DNA of 64,000 bases from Franzmannia pantelleriensis (GTDB taxonomy: Bacteria; Pseudomonadota; Gammaproteobacteria; Pseudomonadales; Halomonadaceae). Under the pieces are notes generated by a model. The model was not told the origin of the DNA, searched no databases, and worked only from the letters and a program-made list of their open reading frames with translations. Below, piece by piece: positions 45,658 to 54,955 of the stretch; position 1 is the first letter of the stretch, and every line of letters starts with the position of its first letter. Location of the stretch: positions 97,626 to 161,625 of the forward strand of contig NZ_FNGH01000010.1 of NCBI RefSeq assembly GCF_900102875.1, in the 5' to 3' direction. The translations under genes were made by a program, and so were the position numbers.

Positions 45658-47418
45658 ATGGCGACAACTACCGATGCCACTCCCCTGAACGAGGTCGACC
45701 CGGCCGCGAGCTGCTTCTTCAATGCCCTGCTGCGCGAAACCTGCGCCTGGCGGCTCGATACCACCGGCCACGGAGAATTAGCCCGTCTGCCCATTACCGA
45801 GGGCGAGCTGCAACTGCGACTACAGCACCGCAGTACCAGCGGCGAATGCCGCTTCCAGTGGCCCATCCTGTGGTTCAAGGAAGGCGCCTCCCAGGCGGTC
45901 GACTTCCCCACCGCCCTGGAGCACATTCTGGCGTCACCGGCCCTGGTGGGACCGCTCGACGCCACCGCCCGCCACACCTTCCGCGAGCGGGTACTGGAGA
46001 GCCGGGCCAATACCCGGGCCAGTCTCGACGACAGGGACGATCTCGCTCATCTGCAAAACGGCCCGCTGACCTTCGCCGAAGCAGAGCAGGGCCTGCTGGC
46101 CGGCCACGCCTTCCACCCTGCCCCCAAGTCCCGGGCCCCGTTCAGCGAGGCCGAGGCACGCGCTTTCTGCCCCGAGCACCGCGCCCGCTTCGGTCTCGCC
46201 TGGTGGGCGGTGGCTCCACCGCTCGCAGCCGGCGACTCCAGCCGCGACATCACCGCTGCCGACCTCGCCCTCGAGGTGCTGCCAGCGAACCTGGCCACCC
46301 GCCTGCCGCCCGGCTTCAGCGCCCTGCCCATGCATCCCTGGCAGGCAATGCAGCTGCGCCGCCAAGCCTGGGTCCAGGCACAGGAGCGACGTGGTCAACT
46401 GCTGTGGCTTGGCAACAGCGCCGCGGAGTGGCTGCCGACCTCGTCGCACCGTTCACTCTACGCGCCCCGAGCCCCCTGGATGGTCAAGGGCTCGCTGTCG
46501 GCGCGCCTGACCAACTCGCTGCGCCTGCTCAGCCTCAAGGAGGTCCGACGCGGCCTGCATCTGGACCGCTGGATGCGCGAGCTCGACATGGCCCGGCGCT
46601 TTCCCGGTTTCGCCGTGATGCAGGAACCGGCCTGGCTGGGCTGGCTCGATGCCAAGGGTGACGTCGACCCCGCCAGCCTGGTGGTACTACGCGAAAACCT
46701 GCTACTCGGGGCGGCGGAAACCGAGACAGTGGTGCTGGCCACCCTGACGCAGCAGCCGCTCGGCCCCGGCCGCCAGACGCTGCTCGCAGCGCGCCTGCGC
46801 GCCCGGGCACAGACTCTGGGTGAATCACTACCCCAGGTGGCGCGTGGCTGGTTCGCCGCCTTCTGCAGGCATGTACTGACACCCTTGTTCGGCCTCGCCG
46901 TGGAGGATGGCATCGTGCTCCTGGCGCACCAGCAGAACATCGTACTGCGGCTCGACGATGGCTGGCCGGTGGGCATGTTCTACCGCGACTGCCAGGGTAG
47001 CGGCGTGGGTGACCGCTTCCTCGAACGACATCCCCAACTCGAGCACCCACCGGAGAACTACTGGGCGCGGGACACTCAGCGCCGCTATTTCCTTTACTAC
47101 CTGTTGATCAACTCGACCTTCGCCGTTACCAGCGCCCTGGCTGCCGATGGTTTGATCGATGAAGCCACCCTGCAACACGACCTGCGTGACCACCTCAACG
47201 CATTGCGTGAACGACTCGACGGTGACCTCGATTGCCTCGACCACGCCCTGCAATCCGTCCAACTGGAGGCCAAAGGCAACTTCTTCTGCTACCTGAGCGG
47301 CATCAACGAGGCCACCCTCACCGAGCCGGCACGCCTCTATCTGTCGCTGGACAACCCCCTGGCGCCCGCTGCGGCCGCAGCCCCCGCCACCAACCGATAC
47401 CAAGGAGCCCCGGCATGA
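45658..47418 (+). CDS. iucA: Aerobactin synthetase IucA
   Basis: This 586-residue NRPS-independent siderophore synthetase couples N6-acetyl-N6-hydroxylysine to citrate using ATP. The family's conserved parts are visible: HPWQAMQLRRQAW, the nucleotide loop LPTSSHRSLYAPRAPWMVKG, RLTNSLRLLSLKEVRRGL near residue 285 and the C-terminal HQQNIVLRLDDGWPVGMFYRD. The length fits IucA (about 575-595). ACGGAGG stands before the ATG. The iucB start overlaps its stop by four bases. A Fur box lies upstream. The product should be the mono-substituted citrate that IucC completes. Confidence 0.93.
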   Translation: MATTTDATPLNEVDPAASCFFNALLRETCAWRLDTTGHGELARLPITEGELQLRLQHRSTSGECRFQWPILWFKEGASQAVDFPTALEHILASPALVGPLDATARHTFRERVLESRANTRASLDDRDDLAHLQNGPLTFAEAEQGLLAGHAFHPAPKSRAPFSEAEARAFCPEHRARFGLAWWAVAPPLAAGDSSRDITAADLALEVLPANLATRLPPGFSALPMHPWQAMQLRRQAWVQAQERRGQLLWLGNSAAEWLPTSSHRSLYAPRAPWMVKGSLSARLTNSLRLLSLKEVRRGLHLDRWMRELDMARRFPGFAVMQEPAWLGWLDAKGDVDPASLVVLRENLLLGAAETETVVLATLTQQPLGPGRQTLLAARLRARAQTLGESLPQVARGWFAAFCRHVLTPLFGLAVEDGIVLLAHQQNIVLRLDDGWPVGMFYRDCQGSGVGDRFLERHPQLEHPPENYWARDTQRRYFLYYLLINSTFAVTSALAADGLIDEATLQHDLRDHLNALRERLDGDLDCLDHALQSVQLEAKGNFFCYLSGINEATLTEPARLYLSLDNPLAPAAAAAPATNRYQGAPA

Positions 47419-48320
47419 GTCTCACCCTCGACACCCAATCGCCTGTCGATATCGTCCTCGCCCCGCTGCAGGACGAAGCGGCCCGACTCAACCGCGATGC
47501 AACGACTGGCTCGCTGATCGAGCGCATTGATGCCGTCTTCGCCCACCATCCCGGCCTGGCACTGCTGGTCTTGGAGCCGGCCGACTGGCAGGACCATGCC
47601 GACTGGCCTCGGCTGACAGAGGCACTCGGCGGTGGCCGCATCCTGCGTAGCGACTTCTACCAGCAACCCTGGCACTGGCTGCAGCATCCCCCCGTCCGCC
47701 CTGAGCAGACTCCCTTCGATACCGGGAGCGGTCATCCCAGGCGTCCTACCAAGCCCAGCGGCCTCGTCTATCGGCGCGCCGATCCACGCCTAGGACGCAC
47801 CTTTTCTCTGCGTCTGATCGAGCCCGAACGCGACCTCGAATCCTTCGTGCGCTGGATGCATCTGCCGCGGGTAGCAGAGTTCTGGGAGCAAGCCTGGCCC
47901 GCCGACGAACTTGCCGACTTCGTCGCGCAGCGCCTCGCCGATCCGCACACCCTGCCGCTGATCGGCGAGTTCGATGGCCTCCCCTTCGGCTATTTCGAAC
48001 TCTACTGGGCCGCCGAGGACCGGCTCGCCCCCTACTATCCCTGGGCCTCTTTCGATCGCGGCCTGCACCTGCTGGTGGGCGAAGAGGATGTTCGCGGTGC
48101 CCGCTTCGTTGATGCCTGGCTGGGGGGACTGTCCCACTATGCCTACCTCGCCGAGCCGCGCACCCGCCGCCTGGTGCTGGAGCCACGCCACGACAACCAC
48201 CGTCTGTTCCGCCATCTCGAGCGCCTGGGACTGTCGCGGCTACGTGACTTCGACTTTCCTCACAAGCGCGCCAGCCTAGTGATGGGGCAACGCGAACGCT
48301 TCTTCCGGGAGGTGCTGTGA
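47415..48320 (+). CDS. iucB: N6-hydroxylysine acetyltransferase IucB
   Basis: This 301-residue acyltransferase contains a GNAT fold in the C-terminal 180 residues, with conserved FSLRLIEPERDLESFVRWMH, IGEFDGLPFGYFELYWA, PYYPWASFDRGLHLLVGE and the final RLVLEPRHDNHRLFRHLE. It adds acetyl from acetyl-CoA to N6-hydroxylysine made by IucD. Related enzymes that accept longer acyl chains produce acylated aerobactins in some marine bacteria; chain length cannot be read from the sequence by eye. The ATG at 47415 overlaps the iucA stop (ATGA). Confidence 0.92.
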   Translation: MSLTLDTQSPVDIVLAPLQDEAARLNRDATTGSLIERIDAVFAHHPGLALLVLEPADWQDHADWPRLTEALGGGRILRSDFYQQPWHWLQHPPVRPEQTPFDTGSGHPRRPTKPSGLVYRRADPRLGRTFSLRLIEPERDLESFVRWMHLPRVAEFWEQAWPADELADFVAQRLADPHTLPLIGEFDGLPFGYFELYWAAEDRLAPYYPWASFDRGLHLLVGEEDVRGARFVDAWLGGLSHYAYLAEPRTRRLVLEPRHDNHRLFRHLERLGLSRLRDFDFPHKRASLVMGQRERFFREVL

Positions 48321-50131
48321 TGGAACCGCTCGACACCTGTCTGGCGCCGCACTGGGAAACGGTCAATCGCGAGCTGATCGCCAAGATGATCGGCGAGCTG
48401 GCCTATGAGCAGGTCATCGCCCTGACGAGCGACAGCGACGATCACCAGCTCGACCTGGGCGAGGCTGGAGCCTGGCGCTTCCGGGCCAGTGTCAACCTCT
48501 GGCGGCAGCCCCGAATCGACCCCACGAGCTTGGTGCCGCCCGACGGCGCCTCCCTCGAGGCTGCCGATTTCCTCCTCGCCCTGGCGCCGAAGCTCGGCAT
48601 GAATGACGCCCAGGTCGCCGAACACCTGGAGGATCTGTTCGCCACCCTTCGCGCCAACTGTCGGCTGCGTGAAACCTGCCGCGGATTGAGCGCCGATGAG
48701 GCCATTCTGCTGCCCGAGCCGCAACGCCAACGCCTGCTCGACGGCCATCCCAAGTTCCTGTTCAACAAGGGCCGCCGCGGCTGGGGGTTGGAGGCTCTGG
48801 CACGCTACGCCCCGGAACACGGCAACGCCTTTCGTCTCTCCTGGGTGGCCATTGCTGGTGATGCCCTGGAGTGTGGCGGCGGCCCCATCGACGCCGCTCC
48901 CCTGCTCGACTCAGCGCTGGACGAGTCGGAGAAGGCCCGGCTGTGCCAGGCCCTTGCCCTGCGAGTGACTGACCCTGCCATTTATCGGCTGCTGCCGGTT
49001 CACCCCTGGCAGTGGCAGCAGTGGCTCGGCCCCCTGCACGCCGCCGACATCGCCCACCGTCGCCTGGTCTACCTCGGCGAGTTCGGCGACAGCTACGTGC
49101 CTCAGCAATCGCTGCGCACCCTGACCAACGTCAGCCGCCAAGCGGCCTACGATATCAAGCTGCCGCTGACCATCATGAACACCTCCTGCTACCGCGGCAT
49201 CCCCGGGCGCTTTCTGCTCGCCGGTCCCGCCGCCTCGGCCTGGCTGAAGGCCCGGGCACTCGATGACGAGGAGTTCTCCCGCGTGAATCTGGAGATCCTC
49301 GCCGAACCTGCGGGAGCCGTATTACCTCATGAGCAGTATGCCCACCTGCCGCAATCGCCCTATCGATACCGCGAGCTGTTTGGAGTGATCTGGCGCGAGG
49401 CTCTGGCACCGCGCCTAGCAGCCAACGAGCAGGCATTGCTGATGGCCGAGCTGATGCAGGTCGACGAGGACGGGCGACCCTGGCTCGCCGCCTACCTGAC
49501 GGCCGCCGGCGCTCACGCCCCTCAGGCGGTACAGGCCTGGTTCACTCGGATGTTCGAGGTCACCCTGGTGCCGCTGTGGCACCTGATGTGCCGCTATGGC
49601 GTGTCATTGATCGCCCACGGGCAGAACCTGACTCTGATCCTGCGTGACGGCTGGCCTCACCGCCTGGCGCTCAAGGACTTTCAGGGCGACCTGCGGCTGG
49701 TCGACGAAGAGTTTCCCGAGGCCCACGACCTGCCCGCCGAGCTCAAGGACGTCACGGTGCGCCTGCCGCCGGAGAAACTAATCCATGACCTGCAGACCGG
49801 GCACTTCGTCACTACCTTGCGCTTCATCGCCCCTCACGCCGCAGCCTGTGGGGTCTCGGAGGCATGCTTCTATCGCCTGTGTGGCGACGTGCTTGCCGCC
49901 TACCGGGATCGACATCCCGAATTGGCCGAGCGCTTCATCCGCTTCGAACTGTTCGCCCCGCGCATCCTGCGCCTGACCCTCAATCGCGCCAAGTTCCTGC
50001 ACGCTACCGACGCGGCCGCGGAACGCATGCTCGCCGAGATGGAACTGCGCGTCGACAACCCGCTGTACTTCGTCCGTCTGCCGGCCGATACGGTCGGTGC
50101 CGCCACGACACAGGAGGTGTCCAATGTCTGA
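48320..50131 (+). CDS. iucC: Aerobactin synthetase IucC
   Basis: This 603-residue second NIS synthetase attaches the second acetyl-hydroxylysine to the IucA product, giving aerobactin. The shared family motifs are HPKFLFNKGRRGWG, HPWQWQQWLGPL, the loop PQQSLRTLTNVSRQAAYDIK, KLPLTIMNTSCYRGIPGR and HGQNLTLILRDGWPHRLALKD. The ATG at 48320 overlaps the iucB stop (TGATG) and has GGGAGG upstream; the preceding in-frame GTG is less likely. The start of iucD overlaps its end by eight bases, so the four iuc genes are translationally coupled. Confidence 0.93.
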   Translation: MEPLDTCLAPHWETVNRELIAKMIGELAYEQVIALTSDSDDHQLDLGEAGAWRFRASVNLWRQPRIDPTSLVPPDGASLEAADFLLALAPKLGMNDAQVAEHLEDLFATLRANCRLRETCRGLSADEAILLPEPQRQRLLDGHPKFLFNKGRRGWGLEALARYAPEHGNAFRLSWVAIAGDALECGGGPIDAAPLLDSALDESEKARLCQALALRVTDPAIYRLLPVHPWQWQQWLGPLHAADIAHRRLVYLGEFGDSYVPQQSLRTLTNVSRQAAYDIKLPLTIMNTSCYRGIPGRFLLAGPAASAWLKARALDDEEFSRVNLEILAEPAGAVLPHEQYAHLPQSPYRYRELFGVIWREALAPRLAANEQALLMAELMQVDEDGRPWLAAYLTAAGAHAPQAVQAWFTRMFEVTLVPLWHLMCRYGVSLIAHGQNLTLILRDGWPHRLALKDFQGDLRLVDEEFPEAHDLPAELKDVTVRLPPEKLIHDLQTGHFVTTLRFIAPHAAACGVSEACFYRLCGDVLAAYRDRHPELAERFIRFELFAPRILRLTLNRAKFLHATDAAAERMLAEMELRVDNPLYFVRLPADTVGAATTQEVSNV

Positions 50132-51431
50132 CTCCCACGTTCTCGACCTGGCCGGTCTGGGCGCCGGCCCCTTCAACCTCAGCATCGCTGCGCTGGCCGA
50201 CTCTCATCTGCCACGGCTCGCCACGCGCTTTTTCGAGCGCCGTCGCGACCCGTCTTGGCACCCTGGGCTGATGCTTCCCGACACCCATCTTCAGACAGGT
50301 TTCCTCAAGGATCTGGTAACCGCCGTGGCACCGGACAGCCGCCACTCCTTCCTCAGCTACCTGGTCGAGCATCGTCGTCTCTACCGCTTCCTCAACGCCG
50401 AGCTGGGCACCGTCAGCCGTGCCGAATTTTCCGACTATCTAGGCTGGACTGCCCGTCGCCTGGACAACGTCGCCCTCGGTGAGGCGGTACGAGATGTCCA
50501 GCTCGACGGCCGCGGCTTCAGGCTGCGCACCGACGCCGGTGACTACCGCGCCCGCCATCTCTGCCTAGGTACCGGCAAGCGCCCTTGGCTGCCGGACTTT
50601 GCCGAGGCGCTGCGTAGCCCCCACTGCCTGCACGCCGCCGAGATCGCCAGGACCCGGCGTGACTTCAACAAGCGCCGAGTGGTGGTGGTCGGCGGGGTCC
50701 AGAGCGGTGCCGACATCTTCCTCAATGCTCTGCGCGGCCATTGGGGCCAACCACGGGAGTTGCACTGGATCTCTCGGCGGCGCAATTTCGAACCCCTCGA
50801 TGAAACCGCCTTCACCAACGAGTACTTCACGCCAGACTACACGCGCAGCTTCCACGCCCTGCACCGCGAGATCCGTGAGCGTGAAGTGGCGGCCCAGAAA
50901 CTGGCCAGTGATGGCATCACGCCAGCCGCCCTACAAACGCTTTACCGCGAGCTCTACCACCGGTTCGACGTACTCGGCGAACGCCGCTGGGCACGGCTCT
51001 TTCCTCACCGCGAGGCCATCGCCCTGGAGCGCAGCGGGCTCGGCTTCACCCTTACCACCACGCACGGGCTTACCGGCGGGCGGGAGCGCTTCAATGCCGA
51101 TGTCGTCGTTTTCGCTACCGGCTTCTGTTCACACTTGCCGGACTGTCTCGCCGACCTGGCCCCGCGTCTGGAACGTGATGCCCATGGCGAGCTGATGCTG
51201 GGCCCCCATTTCGAAGTGAGCTGGGATGGGCCTACCACACACCGCATCTATGCGGTCAACGCCGGCCGTCACAGCCACGGCATCGCGGAGCCTCAGCTAT
51301 CTCTGATGGCCTGGCGCTCGGCAACGATCCTCAACCATGTCGCCGGACACCAAGCCTTCGACCTGCATGAAGACGATGGCCCCATCGAATGGCACCCCAC
51401 ATCCGAACCTCGCTGGGTCCAGGCCATCTGA
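50124..51431 (+). CDS. iucD: L-lysine N6-monooxygenase IucD
   Basis: This 435-residue flavin-dependent hydroxylase performs the first step of aerobactin synthesis, lysine to N6-hydroxylysine. The FAD site is LAGLGAGPFNLSIAAL near the N-terminus, the substrate region is WHPGLMLPDTHLQTGFLKDL, and the NADPH site is VVVVGGVQSGADIFLN. The late VFATGFCSHLP motif is conserved in N-hydroxylases. The ATG at 50124 follows AGGAGG and overlaps iucC by eight bases. A strong terminator follows about 100 bp downstream. Gene order iucABCD is as in enterobacteria, except that iutA comes first. Confidence 0.94.
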   Translation: MSDSHVLDLAGLGAGPFNLSIAALADSHLPRLATRFFERRRDPSWHPGLMLPDTHLQTGFLKDLVTAVAPDSRHSFLSYLVEHRRLYRFLNAELGTVSRAEFSDYLGWTARRLDNVALGEAVRDVQLDGRGFRLRTDAGDYRARHLCLGTGKRPWLPDFAEALRSPHCLHAAEIARTRRDFNKRRVVVVGGVQSGADIFLNALRGHWGQPRELHWISRRRNFEPLDETAFTNEYFTPDYTRSFHALHREIREREVAAQKLASDGITPAALQTLYRELYHRFDVLGERRWARLFPHREAIALERSGLGFTLTTTHGLTGGRERFNADVVVFATGFCSHLPDCLADLAPRLERDAHGELMLGPHFEVSWDGPTTHRIYAVNAGRHSHGIAEPQLSLMAWRSATILNHVAGHQAFDLHEDDGPIEWHPTSEPRWVQAI

Positions 51432-51534
51432 CGCTTCTTACCTGTGCCACTGTTGCAGCCCACTCGTTGCTGACGAGCGGGCTCAGACACACTACATCCG
51501 AGCAGCGAGGTGACCAGCGCTTCGCAGTACTGTT

Positions 51535-51576
51535 GACAGGATGCTTGGCCAGGGACGGCCAAGATCCTGTCTTTTT
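51535..51576 (+). terminator. Rho-independent terminator of the iuc operon
   Basis: A 15-16 bp stem (GACAGGATGCTTGGCC at 51535-51550 with GGCCAAGATCCTGTC at 51557-51571, one bulge) is followed by TTTTT. It ends the iuc transcript before the convergent receptor gene. A weaker stem at about 51450-51476 lies ahead of it. Confidence 0.9.
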
Positions 51577-51581
51577 CGTGG

Positions 51582-53648
51582 CTACCAGCGATAGCTCAAG
51601 CTGCCGATGACGCTGCGCGACTCACCGTAGTAGCACCAGAAATCACAGCTGGCGACATACGTTTCGTCAGTGATGTTGTTGACGTTGAGCTGGGCGGTCC
51701 AGTTGCGGTTGAAGTCGTAACTCGCCATAGCATCTCCCACCGTGTAGTCGGCTACGGTGATATCGCCATCCACTGTCTCACCCGCATGACGAACCCCCAC
51801 CCCGACATTCAAGCCATCCAGGGCCGTTCCCTGGAAGTCATAGTTCAGCCAGGCAGAGGCCATATGCCGGGGAATCAGTGCCGCCCGATTGTCGTCGGCA
51901 TCACGCGCATCGGTGTAGGTATAGGCCGCGGTCAGCCTGAGAGCATCTGTGAGATAACCTACCCCCTCGATTTCGAATCCACGTGAGGTGCGTTCGCCCT
52001 CCTGGGTCTGGTAACCACCGGGAGCCGTGGCAAAGGAGTTCGACTCCTTGATATCGAAGACCGCCGCTGTCACATAACCGTCCCAATTGAACGGCGCGTA
52101 CTTGACGCCCAGCTCCCACTGTTCACCTTCGATTTCCTCGAAGATGGCACCATCGGGGTTGGTCTGCGCTGCCGGGCGGAAGGATTCCGTATAGCTGATG
52201 TAGGGATTCAGGCCGTTATCGCCAAGGTACATGACGCCACCGGACCAGGAGGTCGCGGACTGGGTTTCATCTACCGTGTTGTTATCGAATTCGGACTCGT
52301 TGCGTACATCGGCAGTGTCGTGGCGCACGGCGCCAAGCAGTACCCAGCGATCGTCGATACGCAGCTGATTCTGTGCATAGAGCCCCAGCTGCTCCTTGTC
52401 GATCTTGCGGCGGGTCAGCTGATCGCTGGGTACTGGGGCAATGCCACCTTGGGGATTGAAGATATCGACACTGTCGTAGAAGTAGTTGTCGAATTCCCTG
52501 CCATCCAGTGTCAGGTCCTGGTAGTCCACCCCGAGTAGTAGCGTGTTCTCTGTGCGGTCGCCATACCATTTGCCGACCATGCGGTTGTCGACGGTGATGC
52601 TATCGATCTCGCCGTCGCGCTGCAGATGACCGCGAGATGCCGTCTGGCCATCACCGGTTCCCATCATCATATAGGTACTGCGCAGATCCAGGTCGAGATG
52701 GCTATAGCGGAAATTCTGCTCGAATCGCCACGTGTCGTTGAAGGCATGCTCGAACTCGTAACCAACCGCCGTCTGGGTACGCTCGTCCTTGTCGTAACCG
52801 GGGGCACCGTAGTTGGTCTGAGGATCCACCCTGCCAAACGGCGTATCCTGAACTGTGCCATAGGCCAGCTTGAAGGGATTGACGGGAATTCCGTCATCCT
52901 TCTGGACGCTGGCAAGCACGGTCAATCGCGTGTCATCGGAGATATCCCATTCAAGACTGGGCGCAAAATAGTAACGTTCATTCTCGGTATCGTTCAGGTC
53001 GCCGTCACGCTCCTTGTATAGACCGACGAAGCGATAGCGCACATCGCCACCTGCGGTAAGCGGGCCCGAGGTATCGATACCCACCTGACGATGATTCCTG
53101 TTGCCTGTCTGAATGTTGATCTCGCCCCGCTGCTCGGCGGTTGGCCGCTTGCTAACGGCATTGATCAGGCCACCGGACGGTGCCTCGCCGTAGAGAATCG
53201 ATGAGGGCCCTTTGAAGAGTTCGACACGATCCAGCCCATAGGGCTCTGGCAACCATTGATAAAATCCCTCGCGGTAAATCCGCAGGCCATCCTGATAGGT
53301 TGCCTGATCGAAGCCGCGGACCTTGAACCAGTCGGTGTTGTTATCCGAGCCGTAGTGGCCTGACAAAACGCCTGAGCGGTAGCGGAAGGTCTCGTCGAGC
53401 TGCTGCACGTTGCGCTCTTCGAGCTCATCACGCTAGACGATGGAGACCGGACGCGGCGTCTCGACCAGCGGCGTCGCCACCTTCAAGGCGGTGCCCGTCA
53501 CCACCATGGTGTCTTGGGTCTCGATATCGTCTTGGGCCTGGAGGCCCAGGGACGTGGTGGCCAGCAAGCCGGATAGCGACAGCGCGGCGGCACGCCGAAT
53601 CGCCACGCTCAGGGGAGCTGGCGCAGGGCAGTAGGGATTATGGGACAT
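51582..53648 (-). pseudogene. Ferrisiderophore receptor gene interrupted by one amber codon
   Basis: The first 71 codons (53648-53436) give a signal peptide, a TonB-box region (DTMVVTGTALKVATPLVETP) and PRPVSIV. A TAG at 53435-53433 follows. The same frame then continues without a break (RDELEERNVQQLDETFRY) through the plug motif DRVELFKGPSSILYGEAPSG and a full barrel to IGSLSYRW. Relatives have Ser or Thr where the stop is (as in SLVSREDM in the receptor at 32255), and TCG to TAG needs one base change. Everything else is intact, with a Cys pair SCDFWCYYG as in ferrichrome/ferrioxamine receptors. It may be a recent inactivation, an error in the sequence, or a suppressible stop. Confidence 0.85.
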
Positions 53649-53706
53649 GGGAGCGTCTCGATCAGGGAGCGGGATGGCACCGGCGGCAACGCCAGCTAAG
53701 CTAAAT

Positions 53707-53725
53707 TATAAGAATTATCATTTAG
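53707..53725 (-). promoter_or_regulatory. Fur box upstream of the interrupted receptor
   Basis: The sequence tataagaattatcatttag matches the Fur consensus at about 12 of 19 positions. It lies 59-77 bp before the receptor start and is well conserved although the gene is interrupted, as expected if inactivation is recent. Confidence 0.7.
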
Positions 53726-53776
53726 CTTATCAACACCACCCGCCGCGTGCGTACGAGCTACCTCCCCTGCGGCCTC

Positions 53777-54643
53777 CTATCGCGCGAACACCACCGTGCG
53801 CTTGTCGTTCAGAAACACCCGCCGCTCGACGTGGTAACCCACCGCCCGGGCCAGGGTCAGACACTCGATGTCGCGGCCCTTGGCGACCAGGTCTTCGGGG
53901 GTGTCGGCGTGGGTCACCGGCTCCACACCCTGGGTGATGATCGGCCCCTCGTCGAGGTCGTCGTTGATGTAGTGGGCGGTGGCGCCGACCAGCTTGACGC
54001 CCTTCTCGTGAGCCTGGTGGTAGGGCTTGGCGCCCTTGAAGCCGGGCAGCAACGAGTGGTGGATATTGATCGCCCGGCCCGCCAGCTTCTCGCTCATCTC
54101 GCTGGAGAGCACCTGCATGTAGCGTGCCAGGATCACCAGCTCGGCACCGCTCTCCTCGATCACCTGCCACACCTGGGCTTCCTGCTCGGCCTTGGTCTCC
54201 GGGGTGATAGGGAAATGGTAGTAGGGCAGCCCGTGCCAGGCGGCCAGCGGCTCGAGGTCGGGATGGTTGGAGACCACCGCGCGGATCTCGATCGGCAACT
54301 GGCCAGTGCGGTAGCGATAGAGCAGGTCGTTGAGGCAGTGGTCGGCCTTGGAGACCATGATCACTACCGGCGTGAGCTGGCCCGGCGAGGCCAGCTCGAA
54401 GGTCATGTCGAACTCGGCGGCGCGGGCGGTAAATTCTGCCTGGAAGGCGTCGGCGTCGAACCCGCCCGCTTCGGGATGAAAGGCGGTGCGGATGAAGAAG
54501 CGCTGGCTGAGGCGATCATCGAAGGACTGCTGCTCGGTGATATAGCAGCGCTGCTCCTTGAGAAAGCGGGTGACCACGTCCACGGTGCCCAAGCGGCTGG
54601 GGCACTGGGCGGCGAGGATCCAGGTATCTGAAGAGTGATTCAT
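53777..54643 (-). CDS. purU: Formyltetrahydrofolate deformylase PurU
   Basis: This 288-residue enzyme hydrolyses 10-formyl-tetrahydrofolate to formate and free tetrahydrofolate. An N-terminal ACT domain (ILAAQCPSRLGTVDVVTRFL, residues 10-85) is followed by the formyl-transferase fold. In the latter, SNHPDLEPLAAWHGLPYYHF, ILARYMQVLSSEM and NIHHSLLPGFKGAKPYHQA include the catalytic Asn-His-Asp set. AAGGAG precedes the ATG. It follows the sox genes on the same strand after a 312-bp gap. It balances the folate one-carbon pool loaded by sarcosine oxidase and GlyA. Confidence 0.94.
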   Translation of the reverse strand: MNHSSDTWILAAQCPSRLGTVDVVTRFLKEQRCYITEQQSFDDRLSQRFFIRTAFHPEAGGFDADAFQAEFTARAAEFDMTFELASPGQLTPVVIMVSKADHCLNDLLYRYRTGQLPIEIRAVVSNHPDLEPLAAWHGLPYYHFPITPETKAEQEAQVWQVIEESGAELVILARYMQVLSSEMSEKLAGRAINIHHSLLPGFKGAKPYHQAHEKGVKLVGATAHYINDDLDEGPIITQGVEPVTHADTPEDLVAKGRDIECLTLARAVGYHVERRVFLNDKRTVVFAR

Positions 54644-54658
54644 TGCGGCTCCTTAATG

Positions 54659-54939
54659 GGCATCCCTTCCGTAGACGGTTTGCTTGAGCATGCCGGTTGT
54701 CGCTTATATTGACCATCAAGCAAGGCTATTGCAGGTAGGCAGCACCGCTCGGGACTGATCCACCGACAGGCCTACGAGGAGGCGCAGCTTCATCTGGCGC
54801 TCGCCATGCCCCGCTGCGCGACGGCGGGGAATGCTCCGCAAACACGCCGTAAACCCATCCCTGGGGGCTCGACTACGGCATCCCTGCCGTAGACGGTTTG
54901 CTTGAGCATATCCCCTTGTCGCTTATGCTGACCATCGAG
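54659..54939. repeat. 62-63 bp imperfect direct repeat between soxG and purU
   Basis: The gap 54644-54955 holds two copies, 54659-54720 and 54877-54939, of a sequence beginning GGCATCCCT and containing CGTAGACGGTTTGCTTGAGC, TTGTCGCTTAT and TGACCATC. They differ at roughly ten positions and one indel. Copy two sits in a perfect eight-bp hairpin CTACGGCA-TCCC-TGCCGTAG (54873-54892). A short frame within the gap encodes MLKQTVYGRDA but looks non-genic. The repeat may be a species-typical intergenic element or a control region for purU. Confidence 0.6.
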
Positions 54940-54955
54940 GTATTCGCGTCGCCAG

